Shown: positions 1 to 8,766 of the stretch, piece after piece | How the letters are laid out: the number at the start of each line of letters is the position of its first letter | Position numbering within the stretch: the stretch's first letter is position 1 | From: Zoogloea sp044344315 | GTDB taxonomy: Bacteria; Pseudomonadota; Gammaproteobacteria; Burkholderiales; Rhodocyclaceae | Reading direction: 5' to 3' | Length of the DNA: 64,000 nt | Assembly: GCF_044344315.1 (NCBI RefSeq) | Contig: NZ_JBIJDC010000013.1 | Coordinates: 1-64,000, forward strand | Notes under the pieces: generated by a model | What the model was told of the DNA's origin: nothing | The model's input: the letters and a program-made list of their open reading frames with translations, nothing else | The model's database searches: none | Program-made: the position numbers and the translations under genes

Positions 1-100
1 GTTCCGCGTATGCCACCTTGCAGCCTCTTTCCATGTATTAATATCTGTTGTCGCTATATGTTTAAACTATAGGCAAAAAAACACCGATGTCAATTTATAT

Positions 101-689
101 GTAGCGAAATTCAACGCCCGCTCTATTAGCCACAATCCAGTGACAAGCGTGTTGATGACCAACCATGTCCACCTGCTGCTCTCCGCCGACAGCACCGCGG
201 CGCCGGGACATTGATGAAGTCGCCCGGCCAGCGCTACGTGCAGTATGCGAATCTCACCTATCAGCACAGCGGCACCTTATGGGACAGGCACTATCGCTCT
301 TGCCCGGTCAATCAGGAGGCCTACCTGCTGGCCGGTCAGAGCTACATCGAGTTCAACCCAGTCCGAGCCGACATGGTGATGCATCCGGCGGACTACCCAT
401 GGTCTCAAGCCACCGTGCAAATGCCGAGGGTGAGGCCAGCCCGCTCATCCAAGTGCTCGGGCTCTATTCGGCATAGGTGCAGGATGCGGCACGGCGGCAA
501 GCGGCGTATCGGGCGCTGTTCCGGCACGAAGTGGAGCCCGCACTGGTGGATCAGATTCGGCGAGCGACGAATGGCAACTTTGTGCTGGGTGACGAGCGCT
601 TTGCCAGGGAGATTGAGGCGTTCATTGGCCGCAGGGCAGTGCCGGGAAAGTCGGGACGACCGCGCAAGCGCGCTGAACCAGAGCCCTGA
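101..689 (+). pseudogene. Decayed REP-associated tyrosine transposase (RAYT, IS200/IS605-like)
   Basis: Pieces of a RAYT lie in three frames. Residues TNHVHLLLS, the HUH-type metal/catalytic histidine motif, are encoded from 155 and soon hit a stop. A +1-frame piece from about 211 reads KSPGQRYVQY, GTLWDRHYRS and YIEFNPVRADMV, all typical of the family. From about 405 a third frame reads ANAEGEASPL, meets TAG at 474, then continues in frame as RQAAYRALFRHEVEP and ends in GRPRKRAEPEP at 689. There are therefore at least two frameshifts and one nonsense codon, and the N-terminus upstream of the HUH motif is unrecognisable. These proteins normally mobilise REP palindromes, which do occur elsewhere in this window. 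The sequence shows the frames and motifs; the family assignment is from recall. Confidence 0.85.
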
Positions 690-776
690 GCCTTACCTGA
701 TGGGTGACACCAGGGTGAATGTCAATCTTTGACATAGCCTGATAGGATGGCAGCTCTTGATCAGGAGGCGCGAATC

Positions 777-1043
777 ATGGGCATGAACGTCAACCTCACC
801 CCTCAGCTTGAGGAGATGGTTCGAGCAAAAGTCAGCTCCGGCCTGTACACATCCGCGAGCGAGGTCGTTCGGGAGGCACTCCGCCTGATGGAGGAGCAGG
901 ACCGTATGCGGGAGGCAAAACTGGAGGAGCTGCGTCGCGAAGTCCGCAAGGGACTGGAGAGTGGGCCGAGTGAAGCCTGGGACGCCGCGGCACTGAAAAA
1001 GAAGGCGCGCGCTCAAAAAGCAGCCAAGTCGGACGCTGCGTGA
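777..1043 (+). CDS. parD: ParD-type antitoxin of a type II toxin-antitoxin pair
   Basis: This 88-residue protein has an N-terminal ribbon-helix-helix DNA-binding segment (NVNLTPQLEEMV, then SGLYTSASEVVREALRLM, residues about 4-43) followed by a charged, probably disordered, toxin-binding tail rich in Lys and Ala. It should neutralise the ParE toxin encoded immediately downstream and repress their shared promoter. The ATG at 777 is preferred over the in-frame ATG at 747 because an AGGAGG box at 763-768 sits 8 bases before it and because family members begin with this MNVNLT-like strand. The stop codon directly abuts the toxin start, so translation is probably coupled. Confidence 0.93.
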   Translation: MGMNVNLTPQLEEMVRAKVSSGLYTSASEVVREALRLMEEQDRMREAKLEELRREVRKGLESGPSEAWDAAALKKKARAQKAAKSDAA

Positions 1044-1334
1044 ATGGCGCGCGTCACGCGTCGCCCCCAGGCAGAAGCCGACATTCTCGATATCTGGAGC
1101 TACATCGCAGAGGACAGCGTTGTCGAAGCAGATCGCTGGGTCGATCACCTGGACGAGAGCCTGACCCTGTGGGCGACGCAACCCGAGATGGGACGGGCTC
1201 GTGATGAGCTGTCACCCGGGATCCACAGCCTTGCTTTCGGCCGGTACGTCGTTTTCTTCATGCCCCTGCCCGACGGGATTGATGTTGTTCGGGTTCTGCA
1301 TGGTTCCAGGGATCTCGACGAGCAGTTTCGGTAA
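1044..1334 (+). CDS. parE: ParE/RelE-family toxin
   Basis: A 96-residue ParE-like toxin, the partner of the ParD antitoxin ending one base upstream. The fold signature is visible as RRPQAEADILDIWSYIAED at the N-terminus, the central GRARDELSPGIHSLAFGRYVV strand pair and the C-terminal VVRVLHGSRDLD. ParE members typically poison DNA gyrase; whether this one does cannot be read from sequence. The length is normal and the frame is intact, so the pair is probably functional. It lies beside transposase debris, in keeping with an accessory insertion. Confidence 0.92.
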   Translation: MARVTRRPQAEADILDIWSYIAEDSVVEADRWVDHLDESLTLWATQPEMGRARDELSPGIHSLAFGRYVVFFMPLPDGIDVVRVLHGSRDLDEQFR

Positions 1335-1445
1335 TTGACAGGGAAAACTGCAGGCGGCCCCCAGTTTTGCCCCGAGTATCCCCTCGTCTGGCGCTGAAAC
1401 CAGCCTGGCGCTCCTTGATCGGGGCACCTGAATCCGTTTGCCGCC

Positions 1446-2543
1446 TCAGACCGCCCAGCTTCCGTCCGCGCGCAGCATCGACAGATCAACGTACTTCGAC
1501 CCGGCATGGTTGCCGGGTGAGAACTTCACCCGATAGCCGCCGACATCGACATTGGTGTTGTTGAGCGCTGTCAGCAGCCCGTCCGGACCGTTGGCGCGCT
1601 TGAGCACGTCCGTCATGACCTTGGCTGCGATGAAGCCCTCCAGCGCGACCGGAGTCACCGCGGTGCCGGCCGGGAGCATTCTGGCGAATTCGCTGAAGAT
1701 GCCCACGCCCTTGAGCGGTACCACCTGGCTGACCATTACCCCGGTTTTGTCCTTGCCCAGCGCATTGGCCAACGAAGTCGGGCCGACAAAGCTGATGCTG
1801 GCAAAGCTGGCCGGGCTGCCCATGGCGCGCGCCTGTTTGATGAAGGCTGCAGCTGTGCCATAGGTGGAAACAATCACAACGAGATCCGGGCTGGCCGGCA
1901 GGATGGCCTTGAGCGCAGCCTCGACATTGGCCGAGTTGCGTTCGACCGTACCGGTCGCCACGACCTTCGCCCCCCGACTGCCGAGCGCCTTGACCACCCC
2001 GTTGAGACCCGCCTGGCCATAGGCGTCGTTCTGATAGACCACGGCAAACTTGCGTTGAAAGAGGTCCCAGAAATGCTGAACCAGATGCTCCGTCTCCTCG
2101 AAATACGAGGCGCGAATATTGAAGATCAGCGGATGATTCGGATTTCTCAGCGCTTCAGCCCCGGTGAAAGGGGCGATAAACGGCAGATTGGCCTGCTCGA
2201 AAATGGGTTTGGCTGCCAGCGAAGTCGGCGTGCCAACGTAGCCGAACAGCGCCGCGACGTTCTTCTTGACGAAGGCATCGGTATTGACCTTCGTCCGCTC
2301 AGGCTCATAGCCATCGTCGAGGGTCTCGAGGCGAATGTTGCGTCCGGCAATACCGCCCCGGGCGTTGACGTAGTTGAACCAGAGCAAGGCACCATCCCGC
2401 ATTTCGACCCCGAGATCCTTGGCCGGCCCGGAGAGGGGCGCCGACTGACCGAGGACGATATCGCCCGGAACGGAAAAAGCCCTGCCGCTGGCCAGCGCGA
2501 GGGGAAACAATGCACCCGCATTCAGAAATTGACGACGATTCAT
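1446..2543 (-). CDS. Periplasmic substrate-binding protein, Leu/Ile/Val-receptor (Peripla_BP_6) family
   Basis: A 365-residue type I periplasmic binding protein. The N-terminus MNRRQFLNAG followed by a hydrophobic stretch and AFS resembles a twin-arginine signal peptide. The mature part begins DIVLGQSAPLSGPAKDLG, the usual opening of branched-chain amino acid, amide or urea receptors, and contains GYVGTPTSLAAKPIF and FVGPTSLANALG as expected for the two-lobed fold. No permease or ATPase gene of an ABC importer is adjacent: the upstream flank is a repeat-bearing gap and the downstream flank is the ParDE pair. It may serve a transporter elsewhere or act as a sensory receptor. The ligand cannot be predicted. 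Confidence 0.88.
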   Translation of the reverse strand: MNRRQFLNAGALFPLALASGRAFSVPGDIVLGQSAPLSGPAKDLGVEMRDGALLWFNYVNARGGIAGRNIRLETLDDGYEPERTKVNTDAFVKKNVAALFGYVGTPTSLAAKPIFEQANLPFIAPFTGAEALRNPNHPLIFNIRASYFEETEHLVQHFWDLFQRKFAVVYQNDAYGQAGLNGVVKALGSRGAKVVATGTVERNSANVEAALKAILPASPDLVVIVSTYGTAAAFIKQARAMGSPASFASISFVGPTSLANALGKDKTGVMVSQVVPLKGVGIFSEFARMLPAGTAVTPVALEGFIAAKVMTDVLKRANGPDGLLTALNNTNVDVGGYRVKFSPGNHAGSKYVDLSMLRADGSWAV

Positions 2544-3080
2544 GATTTACCCCGCGACCTGCAACAAAAACGATTTTCACGACAAAACCCGGATACTCCA
2601 GAGCAAAATTTGACAAGGGCAGCCAGAGGCTGCGCCCTGGCTCATGCCAGAAAGCTACCCAAGCGAGCAGCTACTGGCAGCTTAAAGCATGCCTCAAGGT
2701 CATGCTGATCCGATCGACTCTTGCTGAACCGGCAGCTCGCAGGCGGTTGATTTTGAATGACCCGATGGGTGAGGCTGAAGGGGTTCATGGGACGCGCAGA
2801 GGGCGGCTGGAGGGACAGTGGGGGCGACTTCAGTCGCCCGCGGACTTTGATAAACGGCATGCCGGTGATCGACGCGGGGGTGGGCGACTGAAGTCGCCCC
2901 TACGGAGAGACCGCATGACGGTCAGACGACGCGTCCAACGGAGAGAATTAGGTTCATTCGACCGCGGACGCCGATCAAAGGCAGGCCGATGATTGAGCGC
3001 GCGGAGATCACGTGAACTCGACCCCACGGGAGAGAGCCAGACGCCTTGAATGAAAAATCCCCCCGTTGAGCCACAGACAG
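2544..3080. other. Intergenic region without a recognisable gene
   Basis: No supportable coding sequence is seen. The stretch holds one REP-like inverted element at 2821-2903 and, at about 2995-3035, a single related arm ending in CTCGACCCCACGG. Short open frames here lack ribosome-binding sites and recognisable residues. Confidence 0.6.
2821..2903. repeat. REP-like palindromic element, copy 1
   Basis: The left arm is the palindrome GGGCGACTTCAGTCGCCC followed by GCGGAC. The right arm is GGGCGACTGAAGTCGCCC followed by CTAC. Each arm can form its own hairpin and the two arms are inverted relative to each other, the layout of a bacterial interspersed mosaic element. Related copies lie at 9556-9622, 10609-10694 and 12598-12682. 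Confidence 0.85.
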
Positions 3081-3103
3081 AAAAAAGCGCCCTGAACGGG
3101 CGC
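3081..3103 (-). terminator. Rho-independent terminator of the PCu(A)C gene
   Basis: On the minus strand a GGCGCCCGTTCAGGGCGC hairpin (arms at 3087-3092 and 3098-3103 on the plus strand) is followed directly by six T residues. It lies about 30 bases past the stop codon of the copper chaperone gene. Confidence 0.85.
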
Positions 3104-3135
3104 CATCGGGAATAAGCACAGGCGGAACCGGGGCA

Positions 3136-3606
3136 TCAATGGTGGTGCTTGTGGTCCATCGGCGCGGCGGCGGTCAGGTCGCGGACTTCGGCTTTCACCT
3201 CCACGTTCTCGACCTTCTTGTCCTTGCCTTCCACCTTGAGGGTGATGGGCACCACTTCGCCCTTGCTCAGGGGCTTGTTCAGGTCGATGAGCATGACGTG
3301 ATAGCTGCCGGGCTTGAGTTCCAGGGTCTTGCCGGCCTGCACCTCGAGGCGCGGCAGGGCGCGCATCTTCATCACGTTGTTGTCCATGACCATCTCGTGC
3401 AGTTCAACAACCTTGGCGGCCGGGCTGGCGACGCCGACCAGGGTGACGCCGCTCTTGCTGTTGAGCTGCATGAAGGCGCCGGTGGCCTTCTGGGCGGGAA
3501 CGGTGCCGCGCACCCATGGGTCCTTGATTTCCAGATCGGCAGCAGAGACGCCGACAGACAGCAGGCTGGTCAGCGCCAGGGCGGCGATTTTGTAGGCAAT
3601 GCTCAC
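3136..3606 (-). CDS. Periplasmic copper chaperone PCu(A)C (DUF461)
   Basis: A 156-residue secreted protein of the PCu(A)C family, which hands Cu(I) to the CuA or CuB centre of haem-copper oxidases in the periplasm. A signal peptide (KIAALALTSLLSVGVSA) precedes the mature start ADLEIKDPWVRGTVP. The family metal ligands are present as His70-x-Met72, a Met near 79-81 and His103-x-Met105 (YHVM). The C-terminus ends in a DHKHHH tail, an extra potential metal-binding patch. The GTG start at 3606 is chosen because AAGGAG lies 7 bases before it and the signal peptide then begins at once; a longer in-frame extension is not signal-like. The gene is single, with its own terminator. Confidence 0.93.
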   Translation of the reverse strand: MSIAYKIAALALTSLLSVGVSAADLEIKDPWVRGTVPAQKATGAFMQLNSKSGVTLVGVASPAAKVVELHEMVMDNNVMKMRALPRLEVQAGKTLELKPGSYHVMLIDLNKPLSKGEVVPITLKVEGKDKKVENVEVKAEVRDLTAAAPMDHKHHH

Positions 3607-3797
3607 GGCAGACTCCTTGAATTGAACGGACAGCAGCTTAACGCGGAGCGGGCATCGGATGGGCCCTGGCACGGCCGGCTGCGACCTTTTGCCGCGGCGA
3701 CCGCCGTGCAACGCATGCTTACAAAGCCCGGGGGCACTTTTGGCGGGCATGGGCCCTCTGAGTCGCTGTCCTTTACCCACCCCGGGAGACCTGCGCC

Positions 3798-4100
3798 ATG
3801 TTCAAGAAGATTGCCGCCCTCTATGCCCTGATCCGCAAGGATGCCGCCATCCTGTGGTTCGCCCTGCGTCACCCGGCCCGGCCGGCATGGCTGCGGCCGT
3901 CGGTGGCCATGCTTGCCCTGTACCTGCTGTCGCCCATCGACCTGATTCCCGACGTACTACCGGTGATCGGCCTGGTGGATGATCTGGTGCTGATTCCGCT
4001 GCTGGTGTCCTGGTTGGTGCGCATGCTGCCCGAGGCCCTGCGCCGCGGTTATGCCGACGCCGCCCGCACCGTGGATGTGGTGCCGGTCAGGACCAGGTGA
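3798..4100 (+). CDS. DUF1232 (YkvA-like) small membrane protein
   Basis: A 100-residue protein with the DUF1232 hallmark LYLLSPIDLIPDVLPVIGLV-DD at residues 41-62, preceded by a basic amphipathic N-terminus and followed by one more hydrophobic stretch. The function of the family is unknown; membership is recognised from the SPIDLIPD motif. The start ATG lies shortly after GGGAGAC. The gene converges on the response-regulator gene and their 3' ends overlap by 14 bases. Confidence 0.9.
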   Translation: MFKKIAALYALIRKDAAILWFALRHPARPAWLRPSVAMLALYLLSPIDLIPDVLPVIGLVDDLVLIPLLVSWLVRMLPEALRRGYADAARTVDVVPVRTR

Positions 4101-4806
4101 CCGTGGCCGCCAGCAGGTAACCGGCGCCGTACACCGTCTTGATGAGCTTGGCGTGCTGAGGGTTTTCCTCGAAGCGCCGGCGCAGGCGGGAGATGCGCAG
4201 GTCGATGCTGCGGTCCAGGGCGGAGACATCGCGCCCGCCGAGGAGTTGCTCGCGGGTGAGGATGTGGTTGGGATGGGCCAGCAGCACCGACAGCAGCTGG
4301 GCCTCGGCGGTGCTGAGGGTTTCCTGCTGGCCGGCGGGATTGATGAGGGTGTTGCTGCCCGGTTCGAAACGCCAGCCGGCAAATTCGGCCACCCGCTGGG
4401 CCGGGTCGGCGGGCAGCACCACCTGGCCCGGATAGCGGCGCAGGATGCTGCGCACCCGGGCGATCAGCTCGCGGGGCTCGAAGGGCTTGACCACGTAGTC
4501 GTCGGCTCCCAGCTCGAGGCCCATCACCCGGTCGTAGATGTCGCCGCGGCCGGTGACCACCAGCAGGCCGCAGGTGTGCTTGCCGCGCATCTGCTGCAGC
4601 ACGGCCATGCCGTCCATGTCGGGCAGGCCCAGATCAAGGACGACGAGATCCGGCGCGCGCTGGCGCAGGCCATGGAAGAAGGCCTCGGCGGTGCGGAACA
4701 GCTCGGTGCGGTAGCCGAATTTTTCCAGGGTGTCGGCGATGAGGCGGGCAATGGCCGCCTCGTCTTCGACCACGTAGATGAGCTCGGGGCTGCGGGTGGT
4801 AGGCAT
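4087..4806 (-). CDS. OmpR/PhoB-family response regulator
   Basis: A 239-residue two-domain regulator. The receiver domain (about 8-122) has the acid pocket Glu14-Asp15, the phosphoacceptor Asp58 in VVLDLG, Thr85 in VVTG and Lys107 in VKPF. The C-terminal winged helix (about 135-237) ends in the usual KTVYGAGYLL wing. It should bind DNA when phosphorylated by the hybrid kinase encoded 16 bases upstream on the same strand. The ATG at 4806 is chosen because translation upstream of it runs into the kinase gene in another frame with unrelated composition; no strong Shine-Dalgarno sequence is visible, so expression probably depends on coupling to the kinase gene. Confidence 0.93.
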   Translation of the reverse strand: MPTTRSPELIYVVEDEAAIARLIADTLEKFGYRTELFRTAEAFFHGLRQRAPDLVVLDLGLPDMDGMAVLQQMRGKHTCGLLVVTGRGDIYDRVMGLELGADDYVVKPFEPRELIARVRSILRRYPGQVVLPADPAQRVAEFAGWRFEPGSNTLINPAGQQETLSTAEAQLLSVLLAHPNHILTREQLLGGRDVSALDRSIDLRISRLRRRFEENPQHAKLIKTVYGAGYLLAATVTWS

Positions 4807-4822
4807 GACGGGGGAGCTTGGC

Positions 4823-6886
4823 TCAAGCGCCCAGCGGACGCAAGGCCGCCAGCAGCTTGTCCCGGGAGAAAGGCTTGGCCAGCAGGGGCAGGTCGGGGTC
4901 CTGGTCGAGCCCGCCGGCGTGGGATTCGGCAAAACCGCTCATCAGCACCATCGGCAGATCGGGCCTGAAGCGCCGCACGAAGCGCGCCAGGGCACGGCCG
5001 TCCATCACGCCGGGCATCACCACGTCGGAGATGACCAGGGCGATGGCCGGGATGTTCTCGACCATGTCGGCGGCCTCGGCGCCGTTCTCCGCCTCGACCA
5101 CGGCGCAGCCCAGCTCAGCCAGCTGCATGCGCACCACGCTACGCACGTCGGCGTCGTCCTCGGCCAGCAGCACCAGCTTGCCGGCCAGGTCGGCGGCATC
5201 CACATCCCGCCCCGCCGGCAGCAGGGCTTCGGGCGCGTCCTCCTCGACCCGCGGCAGCAGCAATGCCACTGTAGTGCCCCGGGCCTGGCGGCTGCGGATG
5301 CGCACCCCACCCCCCGACTGCTTGGTGAAGCCATACACCATGGACATGCCCAGGCCGCTGCCCAGGCCGAACTGCTTGGTGGTGAAGAAGGGCTCGAAGA
5401 CTCGCGCCAGGGTGCTGCCGTCCATGCCCATACCGTTATCGGTGACAGCGATCTGAACGTAGTCGCCCGGGGGCACCTCCAGGTCGGCGGCGGCGTGGAC
5501 GCCCAAGTGCTCGAGGGATGATTCTATGCGCAGCTCGCCGCCGTTGGGCATGGCATCGCGGGCGTTGAGGGCCAGGTTGAGCAGGGCGTTCTCGAGCTGG
5601 TGGGCATCCACCATGGCCACCAGGCAGGGCTCGCGGCTGGCCGTGCTGACGGCGATGGTGCTGGGCAGGGAGCGGCGGATGAGCTTGGACATACCGAGGA
5701 TCAGCTCATTGACCTCCACCGGCTTGGGCTCGAGAGGCTGGCGCCGCGCAAAGCCGAGCAGACGGCGGATCAGCTCGGCGCCCCGGTTGGCGGCGTGCAT
5801 GGCCGGCTCGACGAAGTTCTCGGTGAGGGGGTCGTCGGGGTGATTTTCCTTGAGGGCCACCAGATTGCCGATCACCACCGTGAGCATGTTGTTGAAGTCG
5901 TGGGCGAGGCCGCCGGTGAGCTGGCCGATGGCTTCCATCTTCTGGGCCTGGGCCAGGGCGGCCTGGGTGCGGCGCTGCTCGGTGACATCCACCGAATGCA
6001 CGTAACCGCCCAGCACGGTGCCATCGGGGGCGATGTCGGGTACGAGGGTGCTGCGGGCGCGGGCGGGATTGCCGTCTCGTCCGGTGAGCTGGTATTCGTA
6101 AGTGACCCGCTCGCCCGCCAGGGCCCGGGCCACATAGGGCTGCACCACGTCGAAGACCTCCTGCCCGACCACGTCCTGGATCTTGCGCCCTTCCACCTGA
6201 TCGGCCGACCAGCCGAACCACTCGGCATAGCCCTTGTTGGCGTAACGGTAGGCCCATTCCCGGTCGAAGTAAGCGACGGCGGCGGGGATGGCATCGGTGA
6301 TCTCGCGCAGGCGCTGCTCGCTTCGGCGCAGGGCCTGGGTGATGGCCTTGTTGCTTTCGATGGCGGCCGTCAGCTCCTCGTTGGCCCGGGTCAGGGCCTC
6401 GGTGCGGGATTCGATGTGCTCCTCAAGCTCCGCCTGGTGGCGCGCGATCTGCTCGGCGGCGTGGCGCTGGTCGGTGATGTCGGTGTAAACGGTGATGAAG
6501 CCCTGGTGGGGCAGCGGAAAGCCACGGATGGACAGGATGCGACCGTTGGGGCGGACACGCTCGGTGACATGAGGCTGAAAGCTCCGGGCGCGGGCCACAC
6601 GTTCGGCCACCTGTGCGGCCGGATCACCGGGGCCGTAGTCGCCCCGTTCGGCGTTGTAGCGGATGAAATCCTCAAAGGACACCCCCGGCCGGGCCAGGCT
6701 CTCGGGAAAGTCGAGCAGACGCAGGAAAGTGGTGTTCCAGGCCACCATGCGCAGGTCGGCATCGAACACGGTGACACCCTGATCCAGCAGGTCCAGCCCG
6801 GCCCCCAGCATCTCCTGGTAACGCCGTTCGAAGGACAGCTGAGCATCGTCGCCCATCCCGCTTGCCGTTTCCTGGTACCCGTTCAT
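4823..6886 (-). CDS. Hybrid PAS histidine kinase with C-terminal receiver
   Basis: A 687-residue cytoplasmic sensor with no transmembrane segment. In order: a PAS domain (about 27-140, of the PAS-7 type with GVTVFDADLRMVAWN), a coiled coil (140-195), a second PAS domain (195-305, IPAAVAYFDREWAYRYANKGY), a HisKA domain with phosphorylated His329 in GGLAHDFNNML, an HATPase domain with NARDAMPNG, VTDNGMGM and GSGLGMSMV, and a receiver domain (570-687) with Asp621. The presence of both a fused receiver and a separate DNA-binding regulator downstream suggests a phosphorelay or a tuned single-step system. The ATG at 6886 has GGAG 7 bases upstream. It is divergent from the acyl-CoA synthetase gene. 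Confidence 0.93.
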   Translation of the reverse strand: MNGYQETASGMGDDAQLSFERRYQEMLGAGLDLLDQGVTVFDADLRMVAWNTTFLRLLDFPESLARPGVSFEDFIRYNAERGDYGPGDPAAQVAERVARARSFQPHVTERVRPNGRILSIRGFPLPHQGFITVYTDITDQRHAAEQIARHQAELEEHIESRTEALTRANEELTAAIESNKAITQALRRSEQRLREITDAIPAAVAYFDREWAYRYANKGYAEWFGWSADQVEGRKIQDVVGQEVFDVVQPYVARALAGERVTYEYQLTGRDGNPARARSTLVPDIAPDGTVLGGYVHSVDVTEQRRTQAALAQAQKMEAIGQLTGGLAHDFNNMLTVVIGNLVALKENHPDDPLTENFVEPAMHAANRGAELIRRLLGFARRQPLEPKPVEVNELILGMSKLIRRSLPSTIAVSTASREPCLVAMVDAHQLENALLNLALNARDAMPNGGELRIESSLEHLGVHAAADLEVPPGDYVQIAVTDNGMGMDGSTLARVFEPFFTTKQFGLGSGLGMSMVYGFTKQSGGGVRIRSRQARGTTVALLLPRVEEDAPEALLPAGRDVDAADLAGKLVLLAEDDADVRSVVRMQLAELGCAVVEAENGAEAADMVENIPAIALVISDVVMPGVMDGRALARFVRRFRPDLPMVLMSGFAESHAGGLDQDPDLPLLAKPFSRDKLLAALRPLGA

Positions 6887-6974
6887 TGCCGCTCCGCAGA
6901 CGCATTCTTGTGCATTGATTCTAGCCACAGGCCGGCCGCCCAAAGGGGGCCGACAACATTCAGTACATTTTCAC

Positions 6975-6993
6975 GAAAGTTCCGACAACTTTC
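6975..6993. promoter_or_regulatory. Candidate operator palindrome between divergent genes
   Basis: The sequence GAAAGTTCCGACAACTTTC is a perfect 7-base inverted repeat with a 5-base centre. It lies between the divergent kinase and acyl-CoA synthetase genes, 115 bases before the latter's start. No T-run follows it, so it is unlikely to be a terminator. The bound protein is unknown. Confidence 0.45.
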
Positions 6994-7107
6994 TTTGCGA
7001 TTCTTCGCCCCGATCCCCGGCAGTCCGTCACGGACGCCACAAAGGGGAAGGCCCCAGAGCCACCGCCTCAACAAAGTAGTGGCGTCAAAAGTCAGGAGGA
7101 GAAGAAG

Positions 7108-8748
7108 GTGTCGAACAACCCGTATGACCGCGGGCTGGATAAGTGTGCAGCCAACCACGTCCCGCTCTCACCGCTGTCCTTTCTTGAGCGCACGGCACAG
7201 ATCTACCCTGATCGCCCGTCGGTGATCCATGGCGCCCGCCGCTTCACCTGGCGCGAGACCTATGCCCGCTGCCGCCGTCTGGCCAGCGCCCTGACCAGCC
7301 GTGGGATCGGCCGCGGCGACACCGTGGCGGTGATGCTGCCCAACGTGCCGGCCATGGTCGAAGCCCACTTCGGCGTGCCCATGACCGGCGCCGTGCTGAA
7401 CACCCTCAATACCCGCCTCGACCCGGAAGCCATCGCCTTCATGCTCAGCCATGGCGAGGCCAAAGTGCTGATCACCGACCCCGAGTTCGCTGCCATCATC
7501 GCCCCGGCGCTGGAACTGCTGGAAGGGCCCAAGCCTCTGGTCATCGACGCCCTGGACGCGGAGTACCCCGTCACCACCCGCCTCGGCGAAATCGAATACG
7601 AGGACTTCCTGGCCAAGGCCGACCCGGAGTTCAAGTGGTCCCTGCCCGCCGACGAGTGGGACGCGATCGCCCTCAATTACACCTCTGGCACCACCGGCAA
7701 CCCCAAGGGCGTGGTCTTCCACCACCGCGGCGCCTACCTCAACTCGGCCTCCAACATCATCAGTTGGGGCATGCCGCAGCACGCGGTGTACCTCTGGACC
7801 CTGCCCCTCTTCCACTGCAACGGCTGGTGCTTTGCCTGGACCTTGGCCGCCAACGCCGGCGTCAATGTGTGCCTGCGCAAGGTGGACGTAGCCCTGATCT
7901 ACGAGCTGATCCGCACCCACAAGGTGAGCCACTTCTGCGGCGCTCCCATCGTGCACGGCATGCTCATCAACGCTGCCGAGGGCCTGCGCGCCGGCATCGA
8001 ACACAAGGTGTCGGCCCTGATCGCGGGCGCTGCGCCCCCCGCCGCCATCATCGAAGGCATGGAGCGCATCGGCTTCGACATCACCCACGTGTACGGCCTG
8101 ACCGAGACCTACGGCCCGGCGTCCGTGTGCGCCAAGCACCCGGAATGGGATGACCTGCCCATCGCCCAGCGCGCCGAGCGCAACGGCCGCCAGGGCGTGC
8201 GTTACCACATGCAGGAAGCCATCACCGTGCTCGACCCGCAAACCATGGAGCCCGTACCCGCCGATGGCGAGACCATGGGCGAGATCATGTTCCGCGGCAA
8301 TCTGGTGATGAAGGGCTACCTGAAGAACGAGAAGGCCACTGAGGAAGCCTTTGCCGGCGGCTGGTTCCACACGGGCGATCTGGCCGTGCTGCACCCGGAC
8401 GGCTACGTGAAGATCAAGGACCGCTCCAAGGACGTGATCATTTCCGGCGGCGAAAACATCTCGTCCCTCGAAGTGGAAGACGTGCTCTACCGCCACCCCG
8501 CCGTGATGACTGCCGCCGTGGTCGCCAGGCCCGACGAGAAATGGGGCGAGGTGCCGGCCGCCTACATTGAGGTCAAGGAAGACGCCAAGGTCACAGTGGA
8601 GGACATCATCGCCCACTGCCGCGAACACCTGGCCCGCTACAAGGTGCCCAAGCACGTGGAGTTCTGCGTCCTGCCCAAGACGTCCACCGGAAAAATCCAG
8701 AAGTTCGTACTGCGCCAGCAGGCCAAGTCCAGCTCGGCCATTGAATAA
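7108..8748 (+). CDS. Acyl-CoA synthetase (AMP-forming, fatty acid-CoA ligase)
   Basis: A 546-residue ANL-superfamily ligase that activates a carboxylic acid to its CoA thioester via an acyl-adenylate. The P-loop-like motif YTSGTTGNPKGV is at about 191-202, HVYGLTETYGP near 330, GWFHTGD near 418, KDRSKDVIISGGENISS near 438 and the catalytic Lys motif PKTSTGKIQKF near the C-terminus. It belongs to the group of cytosolic medium/long-chain ligases related to AlkK and methylmercaptopropionate-CoA ligase; the substrate chain length is not predictable. The GTG start at 7108 is supported by AGGAGGAGAAG just upstream. It heads a block with ETF, acyl-CoA dehydrogenase and ETF-QO, so its product is probably oxidised there. 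Confidence 0.94.
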   Translation: MSNNPYDRGLDKCAANHVPLSPLSFLERTAQIYPDRPSVIHGARRFTWRETYARCRRLASALTSRGIGRGDTVAVMLPNVPAMVEAHFGVPMTGAVLNTLNTRLDPEAIAFMLSHGEAKVLITDPEFAAIIAPALELLEGPKPLVIDALDAEYPVTTRLGEIEYEDFLAKADPEFKWSLPADEWDAIALNYTSGTTGNPKGVVFHHRGAYLNSASNIISWGMPQHAVYLWTLPLFHCNGWCFAWTLAANAGVNVCLRKVDVALIYELIRTHKVSHFCGAPIVHGMLINAAEGLRAGIEHKVSALIAGAAPPAAIIEGMERIGFDITHVYGLTETYGPASVCAKHPEWDDLPIAQRAERNGRQGVRYHMQEAITVLDPQTMEPVPADGETMGEIMFRGNLVMKGYLKNEKATEEAFAGGWFHTGDLAVLHPDGYVKIKDRSKDVIISGGENISSLEVEDVLYRHPAVMTAAVVARPDEKWGEVPAAYIEVKEDAKVTVEDIIAHCREHLARYKVPKHVEFCVLPKTSTGKIQKFVLRQQAKSSSAIE

Positions 8749-8766
8749 GCCCACGGAGACAACAAC

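Noticed and set aside
2642..2860. Small minus-strand frame in the 2.5-3.1 kb gap
   Set aside because: It overlaps a REP-like arm, has low-complexity Pro/Arg content and no start signal.
3660..3690. Sigma-54-like TGGCAC element upstream of the DUF1232 gene
   Set aside because: The downstream TTGC half is not at the required spacing.
5600..7225. A 541-codon plus-strand frame opposite the hybrid kinase
   Set aside because: It is Gly/His-rich antisense translation of the kinase gene, with no ribosome-binding site.
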